The notes under the pieces: generated by a model
What the model saw: only the letters and a program-made list of their open reading frames with translations
The model's database searches: none
What the model was told of the DNA's origin: nothing
Translations under genes and position numbers: made by a program
Shown here: positions 22,880 through 33,623 of the stretch, in pieces
Layout: each line of letters starts with the position of its first letter
Position numbering within the stretch: position 1 is the stretch's first letter
NCBI GenBank assembly: GCA_013407085.1
Contig: JACCGJ010000192.1
Location: 1 to 64,000, forward strand
Length of the DNA stretch: 64,000 bases
Origin: Atriophallophorus winterbourni
Lineage: Eukaryota; Platyhelminthes; Trematoda; Plagiorchiida; Microphallidae
Direction of reading: 5' to 3'

Positions 22880-23862
22880 ATCTTAATCCAGTCTCGCTCC
22901 TACCTGCGAACGCGGTAGACGGTGCGCAGTCCCAGGACGTCAACATCCTCCGTCACAGTCGACAACCAGGTCTTCATTTGACCTCCTTGTCGACGACGCC
23001 AGTTGCGAACGGGTTTGGGGACGAGGTTCGTGAACACTGAGTCTGTCTTTCGGAGGACGTGGCCAAACCAGTGTAGTGTTGGATGTGAACGGAAAACGAA
23101 GATGATCCGTTGCATCGCGGTCGAACGGCAAGACAGTACACCCATTACGCTAAGGCACCAATGGTCAAACACTTCTAAAGATTGTACATCCTGTGACCTC
23201 AGCGGCCACGTCTCGCATCCATTGAGCAGTACAGGGCGGATCACTGCTTGATAAACGCGTATCGAAGTTTTGAGGCTGATCCCAGACCTGCCTTTCAGCT
23301 GCAAAAACGATCAACCCTTAACTTCGCTTCATATTTCGCCTGACCATTGGGCAACATACTTGAACCGAGGTATTTGAACGCACTTGATCGGACAGCCATG
23401 GGTGTAACGGTATAAAAGGCCTTGGTTTTTGCTGCGTTTATTTCGATACCGACTTTCGCAGCAGTGCTACTAATGCGGTCTAAAATCCTTTGCTGCAATT
23501 CGTCTTTTTCGCAAGACATACAGCTGCGTCAGCGTACTCGAGATAAGAGATCCATTGAAATTTGAACGCCTTGATAGTCCGTTAATGCCTGGTTCATAAT
23601 CCAGTCTATGACATAGCTGAACAGCTCCGGCGATGTCGGATAACCTTGCCCGACTCGCGAGATTCTTCACCATAGACACGAGTTGTAATAGGCTAACGAG
23701 TTGCAAGGGTAGCCCATCCGATAGCATGATGTCCCATAGACAACCACGGTCTACGAAGTCGAAGGCGCTGCGGAAATCAATAAAACAAGCTATCGTTTGT
23801 TGTTGACACCCTGCACGGTGCTCCAAAATCCTGCGCAACACTGGGTTTCTGCGAATTCTCTC
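22880..23862 (-). pseudogene. RTE-like LINE fragment, RT palm to C-terminus
   Basis: Minus-strand frames give TIACFIDFRSAFDFVDRGCL (motif A), then AAKVGIEINAAKTKAF..VRSSAFKYLGSSM (thumb), then SIRVYQAVIRPVLLNGCETW and LEVFDHWCLSVMG..LHWFGHVLRK. These are the ordered C-terminal blocks of RTE and related LINEs. The FADD box region is lost in a frameshifted patch. The 5' limit coincides with the start of an oppositely oriented RTE piece. Confidence 0.85.
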
Positions 23863-24400
23863 CAATTAATGGACCAACGTCGGTTGCTTTCTGTTGATAG
23901 CATACATGATGCGTCACGAATACTTATTAAACGTAAACTGGTTGCCAGTTTGAGAACCGACAGGGAAAGTTGGTGGAGTTCTAAGGCTACGGAAATGGAA
24001 TCTGCGGCAGCTGTAGACAATTTCAGAAAATTGTTCCAACTCATCAGAACAACTGGAAGCGGGCGACCAGGCATCAGTGAGTTGATACGTGAAGCAGATG
24101 GTTTGCCAGTTTTTAACATGCACAGGCGTATGGAGTGATAGGCAGAACATTTTGAAGCACAGTTTAACTGGCCTTCTGCACCCACTGATATCGAGAATAC
24201 GGAACACTGTACTCCGTGGTCGATTTCTCTCGAGGCTCCCACTCGTTCAGAGATTTACATTGTACTCCAGAGCCTTAACCGCCATCGGGCATCAGGTGCT
24301 GATGCCTTGGTACCGTCATTGTTCAAGGATGGCGGTTTCGATCTAGTTTGCGAACTTCAAGAGCTGTTCGCCATCATATGGGCTGATGAGCGCGTCAATT
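23862..24400 (+). pseudogene. RTE-like LINE fragment, region before RT
   Basis: The plus-strand reading gives RESWWSSKATEMESAAAV, LFQLIRTTGSGRPGIS, AEHFEAQFNWPSAP and, after a frameshift, LNRHRASGADALVPSLFKD followed by LFAIIWADERV. This is the linker between endonuclease and RT in RTE-like ORFs, ending at the first RT block. It begins head-to-head with the minus copy and is interrupted at about 24,400. Its continuation resumes at about 25,525. Confidence 0.8.
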
Positions 24401-25524
24401 TGTCAATATGCTCATGACTGCGTTTCCGCATGTTCACGCGTCCAATCGATAGCACGTGACCAGCGTATGGTCAGTTGACCCCCTAGCGAACGGATTCACG
24501 TGTTTCGTTTATTCACACTTGTTTTATCCCATAACCGCAATTACAACCTTCTGCATTTGTTGTAGAAACAGATTCTCCGAGCATCCTTCATCTAATATAA
24601 CTACCACCTTGATAAATGTTAACGGACTGTACTGGATATTGCATAGTCATTCAAGCCACTCACGAAATATAGCTGAACGGCTTTCAATCAATGTTGAACA
24701 ATAATGTATATATTGAAAATTAACGAACGCCAAAGTGCTTTTCCAGACTGGTCTACAGAACTTGCCAATACTGCTTTGGTAGCGGCATCACGAGAATATC
24801 GAATTCGCCAAGTTTTATTCTATAGTGAATTAAAAGAATGAATTTCGCCATGAGGAAGCCGCGTCTGATCATTAAGACGGTTACAGTCCAGTTGCGAAAG
24901 ATGCTGACTTCGGCTCAACGTGTAATTAAGAACTAGTTATTAACTGCTCACTTTGTAAATGAAGTGTGGAGCCTTTATTAGATTTAATTATCACCTCACA
25001 ATTCTTGTTTCATCAACAGCTGCTCGACGTTTGTGGTTTTCCTTCAGACGGAAAACCTCGTCTCTTTGCATCGTTGTCAATTATTTTGGCTGATTTTAGG
25101 TTGTTGTCTTATTAGTTTGAGGGTTATTAAATTTCATTGTCGTTTTTTTTTGAAAATGGCTGTCACGGTTTTGAAATCATGTAGTGCAGCATTATCTTGC
25201 TATCAAGGTTCCTGTTCTAGACAAACTTGCTGAATTATTGACTCGCTTTATGGGCTCCAACCTTTTCTGTCTAAGGTACTCTCCCGTCGCGTGGAGCGAT
25301 GGTTTGTGCACCTCCGCGACCCATCAAGCTATACTGAATTGTGTCCTTCGGGCACATTCAGAGCTACTCATACCAAGAAGGTCGATGGATAGAGGTCAAA
25401 CGAACTCGGTCTCAGCCCACAACCTTTGGGTAAGCCTCTTTAGCCAAAGGCTTCTGTCGAGAACCTTAACTGTTCTCCTGTGTAGACATGGGTGACCTAG
25501 CAGTATCCCAGCCGTCAGGTATGA
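24401..25524. other. sequence separating two halves of an RTE copy
   Basis: The RTE reading stops at LFAIIWADERV and resumes with METIPKCWGESIIIPVF. In related elements these blocks are almost adjacent, so about 1.1 kb appears inserted. Its content is unrecognised, except that 25,295-25,385 resembles 49,972-50,065. Confidence 0.5.
25295..25385 (+). repeat. short dispersed repeat shared with 49,972-50,065
   Basis: Both contain gcgat.gttt.tg.acctcc.cgaccc.at.aagct.tactg..ttgtg and later gagct..tcatacc. Function and element type are unknown. Confidence 0.5.
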
Positions 25525-26735
25525 GACATGGAAACTATTCCCAAGTGTTGGGGAGAATCGATAATCATACCTGTTTTCACGAGAGGTATGCGTACTTAGC
25601 CTTACGCCTGTCATTACCCGGCTTCTTGCTTCCGTATATCGTCGGCGCATTACACTGGGAATCACATATTCGTGAACAGCTAGCAGGATTTCGTCCCGGT
25701 AGAGGATATGTTGACCACATATTCACTCTTAGGCAAGCCCTAGAACTTCGCCACGCTTATAGGCAGACCACTGTAGCGATCTTTCTGGATTTTAAGGGTG
25801 CTTTGACTCGGTCAACAGGAATGCATTATGCAATACCTCTCAAACAACTTTCCTACGGTTAGTGGTGTCCGACAAGGGTGTCCAATTTTGTTCAATTTAT
25901 GTAATCGACGCTATAATTGATGCATGTAATGCAGGTGTACCGATACCGGGTATTCAGATAGGCTGATACAAGAAACCTTTTGATTTAGATAATGCCGTCG
26001 ATGTAGTTCTACTTTTCGATTCTTATACAGATGCTCAGTCTACTTTAGAGCGACTATGTAGTATAATACCATCTTTCGGTATGCGCTTTGCACCTTGCAA
26101 ATGCAAAGTTCTGTTACAATATATTGCTTCGATCGAAACAGCGCTAATCCTCGATAACGATGAACTTGCGACTGTAGACCGTTTGGCCTCTTTGGGTAGT
26201 TGCATTACTAGCAACGCTTGTTTAAATGTGGAGATCTCAGCTCGCGTTTCCAGAGCTACAGTAGCTTTTCGTAACTTGAGTCATCGGTGGTGTCAAACAG
26301 GTTTATCTCTAAAGCTCAATGGTAGAATCTATAAAGCTACGGTATGCGCGGTTTTACTCTACGGATATGAAACCTGGACACTGAGAAAAGAAGAAATAAG
26401 ACGTCTGAAGGTCTTCGACGATCGCTGTCTCCGCACCATCGCTCGAGTTACTTGGCACCATCGGATACGTAATTCAACTATCGATAATAATATCTTTGGT
26501 AGCGATGTAAACATCGAAAAAACAAGTTAACGTCCACAGACTTCGCTAGTTAGGCCACGTATTTCGAATGTGAAATCATCGTTTCCCTAACGCGGGTTTG
26601 TTTGCCACTCCTAACTCGAAATGGTGTCGTTGTAAGGGTGATCAGGCTCTGGCTTGACTGAAGCAGATGAATGCTTCAACTGTTAAACTATCTGCTTTTG
26701 GTGCGACCCGTCTCTCGAGTTGTGGTCCTTGACTT
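25525..26735 (+). pseudogene. RTE-like LINE, RT domain
   Basis: Blocks in order: CWGESIIIPVFTRG; EQLAGFRPGRGYVDHIFTLR; VAIFLDFKGALT (motif A, AFD changed to ALT); VSGVRQGCPI-like after a frameshift; a degraded DD-box region around 25,990-26,020; then IPSFGMRFAPCKCKVLLQ, VDRLASLGSCITS, LNGRIYKATVCAVLLYGYET, RLKVFDDRCLRTIARVTWHH. The last readable block is FGATRLSSCGP. The longest frame (26,081-26,530) is the thumb and C-terminal part. Multiple frameshifts make it inactive. It continues after a nested insertion. Confidence 0.85.
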
Positions 26736-27100
26736 ACTTGACTTAATCCCTTGAGTTCCTGGAGGAACATAGGGCCTCGGCAACTTGTCTCCAGTTTGGT
26801 CTGTCCATAGCAGCTAGTTTGATGTCGTTCCAGTTAAGTCCACACTTGCGGATTTCCTCTTCACACGAGCGCCTCCAAGATAGCCTTGGGCGTCCGACCC
26901 GTCTCTTCCCGATTGGGTTCCATTCCAGAGAATGACGCGTGATGTCATCATAAGGTTTCCGTAAGGTGTGCCAAACCCATCTCCACTTTCTTCTACAGAT
27001 CTGCTGGGCGATCGGGTCCTCAGCTGCCACCGGTCTTGATTCCTCATCTTTTCTGGCCATTTTACCCCAATAATTCGACGAAGGCAATTATTGTGGAATT
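26736..27100 (-). mobile_element. nested LINE 3' fragment inside the RTE copy
   Basis: A minus-strand frame ending at 26,743 reads QICRRKWRWVWHTLRKPYDD, LEWNPIGKRRVGRPRLSWRR, LNWNDIKLAAMDRPNWRQVA. This is the C-terminal region of a different LINE with the very common KWRW..H.LRKP and GRPR..WRR blocks. The plus-strand RTE reading is broken on both sides of it and continues beyond (LSDMAHNRVHWRSCC), so this is a later insertion. The right end abuts tactt..ttgac short repeats. Confidence 0.85.
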
Positions 27101-27530
27101 ATTGCAAACGGCCAGAAGACTTTGCTGTCACTCGCCAGGTTTACGAAAATTCACAGTTGCTTCTTATTCTGAGTGATATGGCTCACAATCGTGTTCATTG
27201 GCGGTCTTGTTGTAGACATCTTCTTGGAGTGTTTGATTTTTCTTGTCTGTTGTCAACTGAAGTGGCGAGGAAAGCTTGTTATGATGCGTGACAGTGAAAG
27301 CCGCAAGGAAGCTGTCATGTTGATGTCTCTCTACTCGTTCACAACACTTCCTTGAGTGCATGTTTGATTTGAGGTGTAGGTACCTCATCCCACTTTGTCT
27401 GGGTTCAGCAGCTTTGTGGGTCCCACCCTACCCATATGTTTTTGAATTTTGTAACTATGTCATGGTTGTATGGCAGTTAAGTACTTGTTACTTGTTACCG
27501 GTGTAATGCTGTCAATGATGATGATAATCC
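27101..27530 (+). pseudogene. RTE-like LINE, C-terminus and 3' UTR
   Basis: The 27,091 frame carries SDMAHNRVHWRSCCRHLLGV, the last block of the RTE ORF. The 3' UTR ends with ccggtgtaatgctgtc and a gatgatgataat run. It completes the copy whose RT lies at 25.5-26.7 kb. Confidence 0.8.
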
Positions 27531-28129
27531 GATTCAGCGATTAAAATTCCGCGTGACCTTGAAGCATCTCAGTCTCGCCAACAAAAATCCACAGCTCAGT
27601 AGCCCGTACACTTGTATCATAGACCAAATCCTTTCGTCGGATTAGTTTGAGAATAGCCGTTTTGTCCGACCAAGCTACATCCACAGTATCGGTCTAATGG
27701 TTACTAGTCTGTTTCTTAATCTACCTCCTTTATATTAGATACCAAGAGTGTACTGTCACTTATGGTGATGCCAATATTTTCCACTTCACAGGACGCCTAT
27801 TCATCATGGTTAGAGGAATTTAACGCGCAACTGGAAAATTTCTCTGCACACGAACTGACTATTGAAGACGATTGATTTCTGGCGAACTCCGTGATCCGCA
27901 CTTGTCTCCTTTCCACGAGAACTCCGCTCTGATATTTGAATACACCGCGTGTCCCGTTTGTTTACAGTCAAATTCTATTTTCCTAATGGCATTTTATCCC
28001 ATCTTGTATTTTTCCTTCACACTTATTTTGTAATTCGAATCTTCCTGTGTGAGAGAGTGGACGTTAATTTATTGTTGCAACCGCTCCACATCCACGAGCC
28101 TCATAAAATCAAATTTAGATTTAATCGTG
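27531..28129. other. no recognisable feature
   Basis: Only short frames, with no protein or repeat similarity noticed. Confidence 0.5.
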
Positions 28130-29080
28130 TTCTTCCATCACCCCCCAAAATTATGTCCTCTGCAGGACATCAATTTATCAAACAGGACTTTTTTACTTTG
28201 CAATCAGCCACTTGAAACTGTAGAATTTTTTTTACGTATCTCGGTAGTTGTATCAACAATTGTGCTTCGTCATATGACGTGGTCTCGTCACGCTTTCTGC
28301 AACCTCGGTTACCTCTGGCGTCAGCAAGGACTGTTTCTATGCCTCAAAGGTACGGTCTGTAAAGTGACAGTATAGGTGCGAAACTTGCGTAAATATCACA
28401 TACGACGTCTCCAAGTATTTGACTACTGATGTCCGCAGCATGTTGGGAGTTAGTTATTACAGCCGCATACGCAACGATACTCTCCGAAATAAGCTCTTCG
28501 GTATTAATGTTGATATAGAGAATCAGATCGACCTCCGCATGTTAACCTGATTGGATCGCGTTTTAAGGATGCCCGGCCACCTATTTTTGAAAAGGATTCT
28601 TTTTGATTGTCGTTAATCTAGTGGTGGCCAAACCGTCACATGGCATAGTCAGCTGAAAATGTCAGTTAGTAACTTCTCGAAAGTCGGCACAACCCGTCTT
28701 TTGAACTAAGGTCCCCGCGATCAGAGATCGCGGTGAATAATTAAGCTTTATGATGTCTGGAAACTGTCCAGTGGCGGTCTTGCGATACGCATCATCTTGG
28801 TGTGCTTGCTTAATCTTCTATGCTGCCAAGTGGAATAACGAGGAAAGTTTGTTATGATGTATGTCAGTGGGGGCTGCAAGGAGGCTGTTCTCGTTAGCGA
28901 AACTTGATTGAATGTTCATTCCATTGTAGGTGTATGCACTTCATTCCAGTTTGTTTGTACATACTATTCTCTCAATTCAGTAGCTGTTTAAGTCACACCC
29001 TTCCCCAATTTTTAGATTTTATATTTTCCTTGGTTATAGGCAGTTAAGCATCCGGTGTAATGCTGTCCCTGATGGCCATC
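28130..29080 (+). pseudogene. heavily decayed RTE-like LINE, C-terminal part
   Basis: Traces include FCNLGYLWRQQGLFLCLKGT (thumb), IRRLQVFDY and a late KEAVL..VGVCTSF tail. The 3' UTR matches that of the 27.3-27.5 kb copy and ends at gcatccggtgtaatgctgtcc. It is older, or at least more damaged, than its neighbour. Confidence 0.7.
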
Positions 29081-30050
29081 CTCTCCGCCACTGTTTTTTC
29101 GTCAGGCTAATTATCCTTCAGCCTCGTTATCAAAGACATCGTTTTTGGTCGCAAGCACCTGCTTTGTTGGGGTACAACCGTTATGAAATAATACTTAGTT
29201 ATTTTGAGAATGAAGCATTTAGGGTTGTCACATATGTAGTAAACAGGGCTAAGCCGTGAACCTCTCCATCTTTCTCCTAAGGTCAAAACTATTTTGGATT
29301 GGCTCGCATCAATTCCAAATGACAGTAAATCGGGATCAGCCGATTAAAAATTGAGATTAATCAGATTTTAGTCACCTTATCCTGCATACGCTTGAATGTG
29401 TGTCGATTTCATAACCTGATGACCAAGCAAAGGGGTCGAACGCCATCTTGTTGATATCATAAACCGCATCGAAAGTCTGTCTTTTCCAAACGCTTTCACT
29501 TGATCAAATAAGTTATTTAATGCTGTGGCATTTTGTGGTGTCTATCGTTAATGGTGAACCTAATTTCGTTAGCGGTTTCTCTTGAACAGAAGACTTACGA
29601 GTCAATATCAACAAAACAGTTGTTTCTCTCAAATCATCCACAGCCTTTTTGCAAGAAACTCCAAGGTTAAAGTGAAACACAAATAGGCATGATTTTATGC
29701 GGAGGATTCGAGCACACGAACGAGGGTCATTTTGATAGATTTGGTAATCTCTTAGCTTCGGTGTGCGGAGCAGATTTCCAAAGATCATTTGTGCCAAACA
29801 TATTTTCGAGTTGCTTCATAATCGGGTACCATTATTTCAAGATTGAACGGAGGTGCAATCGTGCGGTAATTCTGTGCTGTGCATCTAAAACCTTATTAAA
29901 TTGATTTGCCACCAGTAGTGAGCTGCACGCGAAAACACCAGTCCCACAGCTATTTCTATATTATTTTCATTTCTCTCATCTCTCGAGGCCTGTTAAACCT
30001 GTCTTTGCTAGTTTATCGTTACTCACTTTCTGATATGAGAAATAAATTCT
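29081..30050. other. no recognisable feature
   Basis: Frames of up to 100 codons exist on both strands, but none resembles a known protein. This could be 5' sequence of the LINE-A copy that follows. Confidence 0.4.
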
Positions 30051-31079
30051 TGCCTCAAGAGCAACTAAGGCAAAAAGTGGCCAAGGGCATTGAGTGCACA
30101 GCTTCCAAGCATTATGTTCACCCTAGCTGCTCAGCGATACTTGAATCTTACCTTGGGATTTATGCAATTTACCACTGGTTGCAATGGTATTGTAGCGGCT
30201 GCCACTGACGCCGCTTCGATTATTGAAAAACCACAGAATAGTGTGATTTCGAACTCACTAAAACTTATGCATCTGTTGTGCGCGCAAATACGAGCTCTGG
30301 AACAACTGCAGCCAAGGCGAAAGTACGTCAAGTTAGACAGTTACCCCGTCCGCCCAAGCAAGCTACCTCTCCCAAGGTAGTCAAAATATGCAACGTTCAC
30401 CCGTACTGGCCCAAATTATCCATGGATTGAATGCCTTAGGTAAGAAAATTGAGACTAAACGGCAATTCCTATGCTTCAAAACCTAGAACTAGAAATGCAT
30501 TGGTATTTCGCTAAGTAGAGCCCTTTATTAGAAAATACAAGGCTCAATGAGATTTTGTTCGTATGTGTACCATCGATCCTATTCGAATTGCGGGTCTGAA
30601 GACTTACTCCCAAGGTGCGAGTCCACCGTGTTAGAAGATGCGTTACCTCCCTTGGCCAATCATGGCTGAAATAAAATTCCTGTCTAGGGCTGAGCGCATC
30701 GCCAAATCAACCCTAGATATACTTCAGGTCAAGTCAGACAACTCTGCGTCCCGGATAAGAAAAAAATTGTGCTTCGAATAGGATAAATTTAGCTATAGGA
30801 ACATCTGCCATTGGTAATCCTGGCGTAGCCTGAAACGCTATTCAGCAACTGGCGATCATATCGGATATCACCCGCTACGACTCCTGCTGTCCGGTTTAGA
30901 CGACGTTGACGGCTTAGCGCCAATGATTATAGAAGCCCATCAGGTGTTCCCAGTAATTGCTTCTCTACGATTGTCTCAATGGCCAGACAACAGTCCATTA
31001 CATTAACGCAGGAGGCTGCTGAAACAGATGCTCCTATCTAAGTAATATGCCGAAAAAGATGCAGCTACATCGGGTTCTT
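30051..31079 (+). pseudogene. probable LINE-A ORF1 region, degraded
   Basis: A broken plus reading contains MAEIKFLSRAERIAKSTLDI and a KSLK-like tail, similar in layout to ORF1 proteins of CR1-clade elements. It is placed directly upstream of the endonuclease remnant of the same element. The assignment rests mainly on position. Confidence 0.35.
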
Positions 31080-32735
31080 CAACCGATGGCCAGGCAGAAT
31101 TAGTTTCAGAAGCACGAACACCCAGCGCTCAAGTGTTGTACGCTAATGTATGCAGTATAAGGAATAAGTGGGCTGAACTCTATCTCCGTGTGGGAATTAC
31201 ATCCAAGGTGTATAGCGCTTTCTGAGACCTGGCTGTTTGCAATTGATGATGTTTGAATTAACATCAACGAACAGTATCCCGTCATTAGATTCGATAGACC
31301 TGGTGATGGTAGAGGACGCGATGTTGCACTCCTCCTGGAGTATGGTTTGCACAATACGGGCACAGGTTTATCTCTAGCCAGTAAAAACGTTCAAGATATT
31401 ACGAGTATCCTGACTGGCTACAAGTCATTCTTCGTAATTGCTTGTGTCTAGATTACACCCAGTGCAGCCCAGCAGGAGATTACACAGCTGATTGAAACGC
31501 TCAGCAGTTTGTTTCACAGCTCCCAGTGAGCTCATCTTAGGTGATTTCAACTACTCAGACATAGACTGCCCGTACCTACAAGTGTAGTCACCAAGCAATC
31601 CGAAACGTTTCTCGAATAGCTCCATAATCATGCGTTGCACCAGTATGAGTGATCCTACGAGGTTTCGTCGCAGATGCATTCTATCCACTCAAGACTGATT
31701 ATTGTCGTCCCAGCTAGAAGCCGTTAGGTATTTAAAATACCTACCACCGATCAGCAAAAACCATCATGCAATGATAAACATGGAAGAATTACTGTATTTT
31801 CACAAGCCTCTCGCTCTTCCTAGAGGCGAATTTAGGCTTGCAGACTCGGGCTTTCTCTTACAGAGTTCAGAATCTTTCCTTCAGTTATCTAGCGATTCCA
31901 ATGCGAGTGAAGTCTGCGATAGAACTTGTAAGTATCTAAAAGAGTTTTAAGGCAAGGACACTCCGCTGCAGTGCGTGAGAAGGCATCAAATGCCGCCCTG
32001 ATGCACTCATCAAGTCTTAGATCTACCTGTGAACAAGATCTTTTATGGTGGCAATATAAGCTCTCCTTCACTTTCGGTTCTTAGGCTCGCTACAAAACCG
32101 CCCGGAGCGCTTGTACAGCGTTTGATCAACCAAGATTTTGAGTTTTCTTTAGCTTTGGATGCTAAATCCAATCCGAAAAGATTTTATAGCTACGCACAAT
32201 CAAAAGCCAAAACCAGGAAATGAATTGGAGATTTAAAACTGGAGGACAGAAAAGTAGCTGATACCGACATGTCTCATGTTTTCCATTAGCGTTCAACGAC
32301 GTGAAAATTCTTCAAATGTACCGTCTGCGCTGCTTAGCCTACCACGTGGTGCACTGCACAAGATGATTCGTTCTCCAATGGGTTTGAGGTGTATGTTTCT
32401 CTTGACCATGTTCGCGTCAACAAAGCTGACGGATTGAATGGTATGCACTCAATAATGCCACAGCAATACCAATACATAAGTATAGTTGAAGGTCAATTCT
32501 TGGTAACTATATACCTGTCAGCCTGGCTAGCATCGCCTTTAAATTAATGGAAAAAACAATTCCGTGTCGAAATCTGTCAGCATCTTTGCTGGCATTCTCT
32601 ACGGAGTGTAGCTCAACATGGATTTCTTACGGGTAAATCCTGTCTGACTAACCTGCTTAGTCTTCTCAATACTGCACTGAAATGCTGGACGAAGGGAAGA
32701 AATTCGAAACCCGATCCCTAGATTTTAGCAAAACT
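31080..32735 (+). pseudogene. LINE-A (CR1 clade): endonuclease and pre-RT region
   Basis: The broken translation contains HPRCIALSETWLF (APE endonuclease E/TW block), YPVIRFDRPGDGRGRDVALL, then LILGDFNYSDIDCPYL (GDFN block). It continues with the ORF2 linker (NPIRKDFIATHNQK-type) and FAGILYGV..HGFLTGKSCLTNLL with a closing ALDFSKT. More than ten stops are present. The RT resumes after an unexplained 530-bp stretch. Confidence 0.75.
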
Positions 32736-33265
32736 TTGATAACAAAAATAATATTTTATTTTAGGTGAACCAAAGCATGAATACATGATCAAGTTATTAA
32801 AATGTTTACAGCGAAATAATGGGATTTAATGAATGGCGGAACTTTCAAATTTAGAAATTTTTTAAAGTTCGAGATTGGAAATGGAAAATGTTCTTAAATA
32901 ATTATTAATAATGAGACTTCATTCAGATCGAGTATTGAAACGTTGGAATGAGAAGAGTGCTAGATGATGATAAAAACAAATGCACCGGGAAAATGAAGCA
33001 AAGGGTTATGTTGTTATGCCGTGGAAAAATGAATAAACAGCATTGAAATTGTCTTTAATTAGTGGTATTGAGAACTAGGAAACGTTTCGAATGGGATTAG
33101 GTTTATTTGGTACCGGGACAAATGTAGAGCACTTGAGTAAAAAGATTAACATTCCTGGCTTCTAAGAGATTAGAGGCAAGGTCAGTTCGCCGATTGAATT
33201 GAATCACCGACTTCAAGAGATGAGCTAGCAGTAAAAGGCATACGGGTTCGTCTACTTGTTTTGAT
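32736..33265. other. insert or scrambled patch within LINE-A
   Basis: LINE-A motif A (LDFSK.FD) ends here at LDFSKTLIT and the next block (TGKSFRVRVGS) begins at about 33,266. In the 38-kb copy these are only about 40 codons apart. The 530 bp between them are AT-rich and match nothing I see in the window. Confidence 0.5.
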
Positions 33266-33623
33266 AAAAGCATTAGTTACAGGTAAGTCATTCAGAGTTC
33301 GTGTAGGATCGAGGTTGTTGAACCGAATCGATGTAATCAGTGGCATATTTCAAGTTTCGCTACTCGATGCTTTTCTATTCCCGATTTCCATTCATGACTT
33401 GTCGTCCGAATTGAAATGACCATGCTTCTTTTTTGCGGATGATTAGAAGTTCATCGGATTAACGGATGAAGATACCTTGATGCCCGTCCTTGAGCGGGTC
33501 ATAAACTAGTCATGCCAGTGGGACCTCCCACTGAACCTTAATAATAACCAACTCTTGTCCGCACTGGTAGATGTGATTTCGGTCCAAGTGTCGATAAATG
33601 CTCTCAGGGTTAACGCTGCACAG
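33266..33623 (+). pseudogene. LINE-A RT palm fragment
   Basis: Reads VTGKSFRVRVGSRLLNR, IHDLSSELK, PCFFFADD (stop) KFIGLTDEDTL, VINxSCQWDLPLNLNNN and VDVISVQVSINALRVNAAQ. It is collinear with 37,780-38,200 on the other strand. The FADD box is present but followed by a stop. The reading is cut at gttaacgctgcacagt and continues at 35,701. Confidence 0.8.
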
